Below, piece by piece: positions 31,663 to 35,641 of a stretch of 35,641 bases of DNA (positions are counted from its first letter, which is position 1; each line of letters opens with the position of its first letter). The translations under genes and the position numbers were made by a program. The notes below the pieces were generated by a model. It was given only the letters and a program-made list of their open reading frames with translations, ran no database searches and was not told the DNA's origin. The stretch spans positions 1-35,641 of the forward strand of contig JAMQCK010000227.1 in assembly GCA_024196135.1 (NCBI GenBank), written 5' to 3'. This DNA is from Pleurotus ostreatus/Saccharomyces cerevisiae fusant (lineage: Eukaryota; Opisthokonta).

Positions 31663-33543
31663 TCAGACGAGTAGACAGTGTGCTCGCTCCTCAAGCGACG
31701 CTCGAACGATCCTAAATGTCCTTCGGATCACCTCCTTCATCGAGGCTCTTTTCTGGTGCAGACGACGGCCATGAGCGACAGAGCAACACGCTGAGAGATC
31801 GGCATACCGTGACCACAGTGAGCCCGCCCAATCCCGAGGTAGCAATGCATCGTACAGTGCAGCGCACTTGCTCAGGCCGTTGATCTCTATTCCGTACTTG
31901 GTCGCCAGCTTCTCCAACTTCGCGATGCAGCCTTCATCGAGAGGCGTCTCGAGCCAGACCTCGCGCAGCGTTGGTGGCGGATCCGGCTGAAATTGCCAAT
32001 CTTCGACACGTCGCGTCGCGATCGCGGTAACGAGCTCGTCATGGATGCGCTCCGGGAAGGAGAACGAGAGCCTCCCCAGTCGGGGAAGATACTCGAACGA
32101 TTGTTGGCGCCCACTGGGTGCTTGGCTGTCCGGCGAGTCAGGAGGAAGCTCGTGCAGGCACAGTATGTGGCGAAGGGCCCAGGCGAAGCTCTCAATCTTC
32201 TCGAAAGAGGTTCCATCCATCTCCATGCGGTCATAGTACGTGTCGTACTCGAAGCGCAGGTCCTCCAATTCAGGAAGCGCGCTGAAGATGTCTTCCAGTT
32301 CACGGCTATCTTCCATAATTGAGGACGACGTAACGATCTCGAAAGAGGTGAGGTGGCAACCCGAACGCCGGAGAAAGGGTAGGATGGGTGCAAATGGAAC
32401 GCACAAGGCACGGAGGCTATCCAAGCTCGGAAGGGTTACGCCCGCCAGAAAGCTTTCTGTGGCGTTGCTCGGAGTTCTCTGATCCTGCTCGAGCGACAGG
32501 CGGCGCAGGGACCAAGATCCACATTCGGGAGAAGGCACGTAATCTTCCTGCTCCCATTGGCGTGGTCTGTCGTCACGCCAGGAGAATGACCGAAGATTTA
32601 TGCACAATGTGATTATCTCGGCACAGACCCGGGATGGGCAGTCGTTGACATCCACGACAGCGAGCTGATGCCAGGGTAGACCGAATGGCAGCCTCTCCAA
32701 AGCGAGGGGAACGCCCTCCATGTCCAGTGATAGCTGAGACAGTTCTGGAGTGTTTCCAAACAACAGCGGCTTTGTTCCATGAGATGTGGATGACCATGGT
32801 TCTGCTCCTTCCCAGCCCATGAAGAAGCCCAGCTCTAGATGGATGAGGTGCGGAAAGAACATGCTGCCGATAGAAAGCAGTTGCGCACTGCAGGGATCTT
32901 CGAGAGCGACATTCCGCCACCTAGGAACAGATGATCTGATGCTGTCCAGTGACTTCAAGCAATGCTTAGTGTCTTGTAACCGAAGACGCAGGAATGGGTA
33001 CGGGACATCGGCAAAAACCTTCTCTAGGTGTCCTAGCGGCAGGGCATCCACTGTGCGGAGACGGATGCGCAACTCCGGTTGTGCCAATTGCGAGTCCATC
33101 GAGAGGCGGCGCCACCACGCGCAAACGTGAGGGACGGGATAAGAACGCGAGGGCAAAAAAGTGGGTGGATCTGGATCTTTGGCTGTCATGACGATGTCGT
33201 ATGGCGCATCCTCGTAGGATGACCAGACAGAGTCGAAGATATCGGCCATGATTTCATCGGGCAGGCGGCGGATGGGCGAGTGCAGCGCGCTCTCCCGCCG
33301 ATCGATTGCAGACTGCAATTCGTCCAGCTTCGAGCGGATCCGATGCAATTCCTCCTCGAAGACTCGCGCAGTCGCACGAAGTCCTTCAAGCTCCGTGAAT
33401 AGCAAAGGCATGACCGTGTCCGAGGGTGGGCCTCCGGCTCGCAGTGCAGGGAGCAATGCTGTATCGTCCTGGCAGATGTGAGGGAGCTGAGATTTCGCGA
33501 CACAACCGCAACTGGGACATCCTTCGAGACAGAAGGAGGCCAT
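31663..33543 (-). CDS. Large F-box protein, intact paralogue
   Basis: A single exon of 626 aa. It has the same plan as the broken gene at 19802-21685. First comes an N-terminal Cys cluster (Cys9/12/14/24). A helical stretch follows (ELEGLRATARVFEEELHRIR). The F-box is at about 88-150: LHSPIRRLPDEIMADIFDSVW, then VPHVCAWWRRLSM. Some 450 residues of irregular Leu-rich repeats come next, including FPHLIHLELGFFMGWE and LPSLDSLRALCVPF. A shared segment near the end reads GLSKCAALYDALLPRDW against GLDTCSAMYEALLPHNW in the paralogue. It probably recruits an unknown substrate to an SCF ubiquitin ligase. The last 60 residues are unlike the paralogue. A TATA-like run (TATAAAA on the minus strand, 33669-33663) lies about 120 bp before the start codon. 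Confidence 0.85.
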   Translation of the reverse strand: MASFCLEGCPSCGCVAKSQLPHICQDDTALLPALRAGGPPSDTVMPLLFTELEGLRATARVFEEELHRIRSKLDELQSAIDRRESALHSPIRRLPDEIMADIFDSVWSSYEDAPYDIVMTAKDPDPPTFLPSRSYPVPHVCAWWRRLSMDSQLAQPELRIRLRTVDALPLGHLEKVFADVPYPFLRLRLQDTKHCLKSLDSIRSSVPRWRNVALEDPCSAQLLSIGSMFFPHLIHLELGFFMGWEGAEPWSSTSHGTKPLLFGNTPELSQLSLDMEGVPLALERLPFGLPWHQLAVVDVNDCPSRVCAEIITLCINLRSFSWRDDRPRQWEQEDYVPSPECGSWSLRRLSLEQDQRTPSNATESFLAGVTLPSLDSLRALCVPFAPILPFLRRSGCHLTSFEIVTSSSIMEDSRELEDIFSALPELEDLRFEYDTYYDRMEMDGTSFEKIESFAWALRHILCLHELPPDSPDSQAPSGRQQSFEYLPRLGRLSFSFPERIHDELVTAIATRRVEDWQFQPDPPPTLREVWLETPLDEGCIAKLEKLATKYGIEINGLSKCAALYDALLPRDWAGSLWSRYADLSACCSVAHGRRLHQKRASMKEVIRRTFRIVRASLEERAHCLLV

Positions 33544-33882
33544 ATTTCAGATTGACCTGGGGAAGACGAGGGTAGGCTTGATGATGTTCCAGAGTAGAAT
33601 ATGAATCTGGTCAACGTTAGGCGTGGGAAAATACCGCGACAAAGGGGAGGTAGCCCTGGCGTTTTTATATTTTTCCCTCGCAACGATTCTACTTACTCAA
33701 AGTCGTGTTCTGCGCGCGGCCCCATGCACTGGTAGCGTCCCTGAAGACTATGGGTCCCGAGACACAAGGCGCTCAGCCTAAACATACAGCACTGAGCTTG
33801 CGGCACAACGATAGTATAGTACTTTTCAAGGATATGCAAAATGGAAAGGCCACCCCATCCCTCAACTAACCAAAACACGCAA
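33544..33882. other. F-box promoter and aconitase 3' UTR
   Basis: A 339-bp spacer between minus-strand genes. TATAAAA on the minus strand at 33663-33669 is a candidate TATA box for the F-box gene. The side near 33882 should be the aconitase 3' UTR. No gene seen. Confidence 0.5.
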
Positions 33883-35641
33883 CTACGTCTCCCCGCTCTT
33901 GACTGCCCGGATGTAGTTCAGTGCACTTCCATGCCTCAACCACCGTAGCTGGTCCGCGCTCATGGTGTGCGTAACGGGTATGCGGAGGACGCTGCCGTCG
34001 GAGCGCTTAGTGACCTTGAGGTGTAGGGGTGCGTCTGGGAAGCGTGTCAGTGAAGAGCGAGGAGTTTTTTTACCTCGTACGCACCATCCTTGCCGCTCAA
34101 AAGGTCGGCTAGACCCTCCGTCTCAACAGTGTCACCCGCGCCAATCTTCGAGTAGTCCGCCTTGTCGGCGAACCAAAGCGGAAGCACACCTTGTTTCTGG
34201 AATGAGAGTGAGCGGGCGGTTCACGAATCCTTGAACTCTCCACCCACCTTCAGGTTCGTCTCGTGTATACGCGCAAATGACCGCGCGACCACGAGTGCAC
34301 ACCCATAGAACCGCGGCTGGAGCGCTGCATGCTCCCGCGCGCTTCCCTCGCCGTAGTTCTCGTCCACGATCAGCGCCCACGGCTGCCCGCGGTCGCGTAA
34401 CCGCTTCGCCGTCTCGGGGATGGTGTCTTGCGTGTTGGATACCGGGTCCGCGGCGGCGTTGACGGCGTCGAGCTCGTCGTTGGTAGCCTTAACACCTGCA
34501 TTAGATTCTTATTTCCACACGACGGCCGTCAGAGACTCACCGTGATCAGCAAGTTCTCCGAGATGTTCGTCAAGTGGCCCTTGTACTTGAGCCAAGGACC
34601 CGCGGCCGAGATGTGGTCCGTCGTGCACTTGCCACGGACGCGCATGAGCACCTGGAGGGCAGGAAGCTCAAGGCCGCGCGGGTTGTGGTCACCGAAGTGG
34701 CTGCCAAAGGGCTCGAGCTTCTCCAGCCGTTGGCTGTCTTCCCTGATCTTAACTTCGATGCTGGGGTCGGGTTGAGGGTCGGGGTGCGGGTATAGGCTGG
34801 CATTGCCCATAGCAAAGCCGGTGGAGGGAAGGTCGGAGGAGGCGGGAGGAGAGAAGCGGAAGGGGGGAGCGCCATCACGCTCGATGGTGTCTGTTCTCGG
34901 GTCGAAACCTACGCGGCCGGAGAAGGCGGATGCGGTGACGAGGACGGGGGACGCAAGGAAGTTCATGGTGCGCAGGTTCCCGTCGTTGCGAGCGCGGAAG
35001 TTGCGGTTGAAGGAGGTGAGGATGGCGTTGTCGCCCCGCTCCTTCGCCTCCTTCTCGTCGCCGCGCTTCCACTGGCCGATGCAGGGGCCGCAGGCGTTCG
35101 CGAGGACCGTGGCGCCGACGCCCTCGAGGGCACCGGTGATGCCGTCGCGCTCGAGCGTGGCGCGGATCTGCTCACTACCTGGCGTGACGAGGAAGGGTAC
35201 CTTGGTCTTCAAGCCCGCCTCGCTCGCCTGCCTGGCCAAATCCGCCGCAGCCGTCATGTCCTGGTACGAGGAGTTCGTACATGAGCCGATGAGCGCCGCG
35301 CTGAGGTTGTCCGTGTACCCCTTCTCCTTCGCAAACTCGGTGAACTTGCTGAGCGGGGTGGCGAGGTCGGGCGTGAAGGGCCCGTTGATGGTCGGCTCGA
35401 CCTTGTTCAGGTCCACCTCGATGAGGTCGTCGTACTCGGCGCCCTCGTCCGCGGCGAGGTAGCCCCCGCGCGCAGCGAGGCCTGCAGCGCGCGCGGTGTT
35501 GGCGCGGCCCGTGGCGCGGAGGTACGCGTCCATGTGCTTCGTGAAGGGGAACGCGCTCGTCGTCGCGCCGACCTCGGCGCCCATGTTCGCGATCGTGGCG
35601 AGGCCGGTGGCGCTCTGCTCGTGCACGGCGGGGCCAAAGTA
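33883..35641 (-). CDS. Aconitase family protein, Aco2/AcoB type (5' end beyond window)
   Basis: Four exons visible: 35641-34541 (open at the window edge), 34487-34248, 34196-34085 and 34034-33883, giving 534 C-terminal residues. All three 4Fe-4S cysteines are present: one in LIGSCTNSSYQD, two in NACGPCIGQW. Other motifs: TPGSEQIRATLERDG, FNRNFRARNDGN, GKCTTDHISAAGPWLKYKGH, and the swivel-domain substrate site YGEGSAREHAALQPRFYG, then SFARIHETNLKKQG. It interconverts citrate or a homologue with its iso-form. The Pro-rich linker and the SAAGPW variant (yeast Aco1 has SMAGPW) fit the second fungal aconitase class (Aco2/AcoB). Yeast Aco2 is linked to the homocitrate step of lysine synthesis; a role in the TCA cycle cannot be excluded. 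The first visible intron ends at TTAAG, not at an earlier GCAG, because only that keeps frame. Confidence 0.9.

Noticed and set aside
34803..35462. Plus-strand open frame of 219 codons
   Set aside because: It is antisense to the aconitase exon, with a Ser/Arg-rich nonsense composition.
1..35641. Transposon, tRNA, rRNA, CRISPR or secondary-metabolite cluster
   Set aside because: No transposase, reverse transcriptase, long terminal repeat, tRNA B-box in context, regular repeat-spacer array or biosynthetic core enzyme was found.

Overview
The window looks like chromosomal DNA of a filamentous basidiomycete, most likely an Agaricomycete (wood-decay or polypore-like). The evidence is GC-rich sequence, dense genes on both strands, genes cut by many short GT-AG introns (almost all 45-62 nt), large agaricomycete-style F-box proteins, and core proteins that read as fungal orthologues (Ies1, Cdc11 septin, mitochondrial Msh1, Osh3-type OSBP, 6-phosphogluconate dehydrogenase, Aco2-type aconitase). 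I see no CRISPR array, transposon, rRNA or tRNA. Exon joins were worked out by eye from splice signals, reading phase and remembered family motifs. For the nine genes with introns I checked that the summed exon lengths keep the frame.

Layout. 371-3223 (+): MIT-domain Ser/Pro-rich protein. 3992-5968 (-): INO80 subunit Ies1, 8 exons. 6579-9861 (-): alpha/beta-hydrolase with long disordered parts. 10174-11259 (-): F-box-like protein. 11260-13541: gene-poor. 13542-15214 (-): Cdc11-type septin, 10 exons. 15432-19739 (+): mitochondrial MutS homologue Msh1, 13 exons. 19802-21685 (-): F-box protein whose frame is broken by one TGA. 22052-25500 (-): secreted GH3 beta-glucosidase, 20 exons including a 6-nt microexon. 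25995-28641 (-): PH-FFAT-ORD oxysterol-binding protein. 29261-31044 (+): 6-phosphogluconate dehydrogenase. 31663-33543 (-): intact F-box paralogue of the broken one. 33883-35641 (-): aconitase, 5' end outside the window.

Two gene pairs are head to head and probably share promoters: septin/MSH1 (217 bp between start codons) and OSBP/6PGDH (619 bp). Three pairs converge: MIT/IES1, MSH1/F-box (62 bp between stop codons) and 6PGDH/F-box. The genes do not form one pathway. They cover chromatin remodelling, mtDNA repair, septum formation, lipid transfer, the pentose phosphate pathway, the TCA or lysine route and cellulose breakdown. The F-box genes are the lineage-variable part.

I found no clearly new multi-gene system. 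The points most worth a second look are: an 18-codon uORF whose TGA overlaps the MSH1 start codon (ATGA); an AT-hook in the Msh1 N-terminal region; the in-frame TGA in an F-box gene whose overall length otherwise matches its intact paralogue; the 6-nt microexon in the beta-glucosidase; the degenerate OSBP signature beside a good FFAT motif; and a hydrolase with a roughly 220-residue disordered insert inside its catalytic fold.
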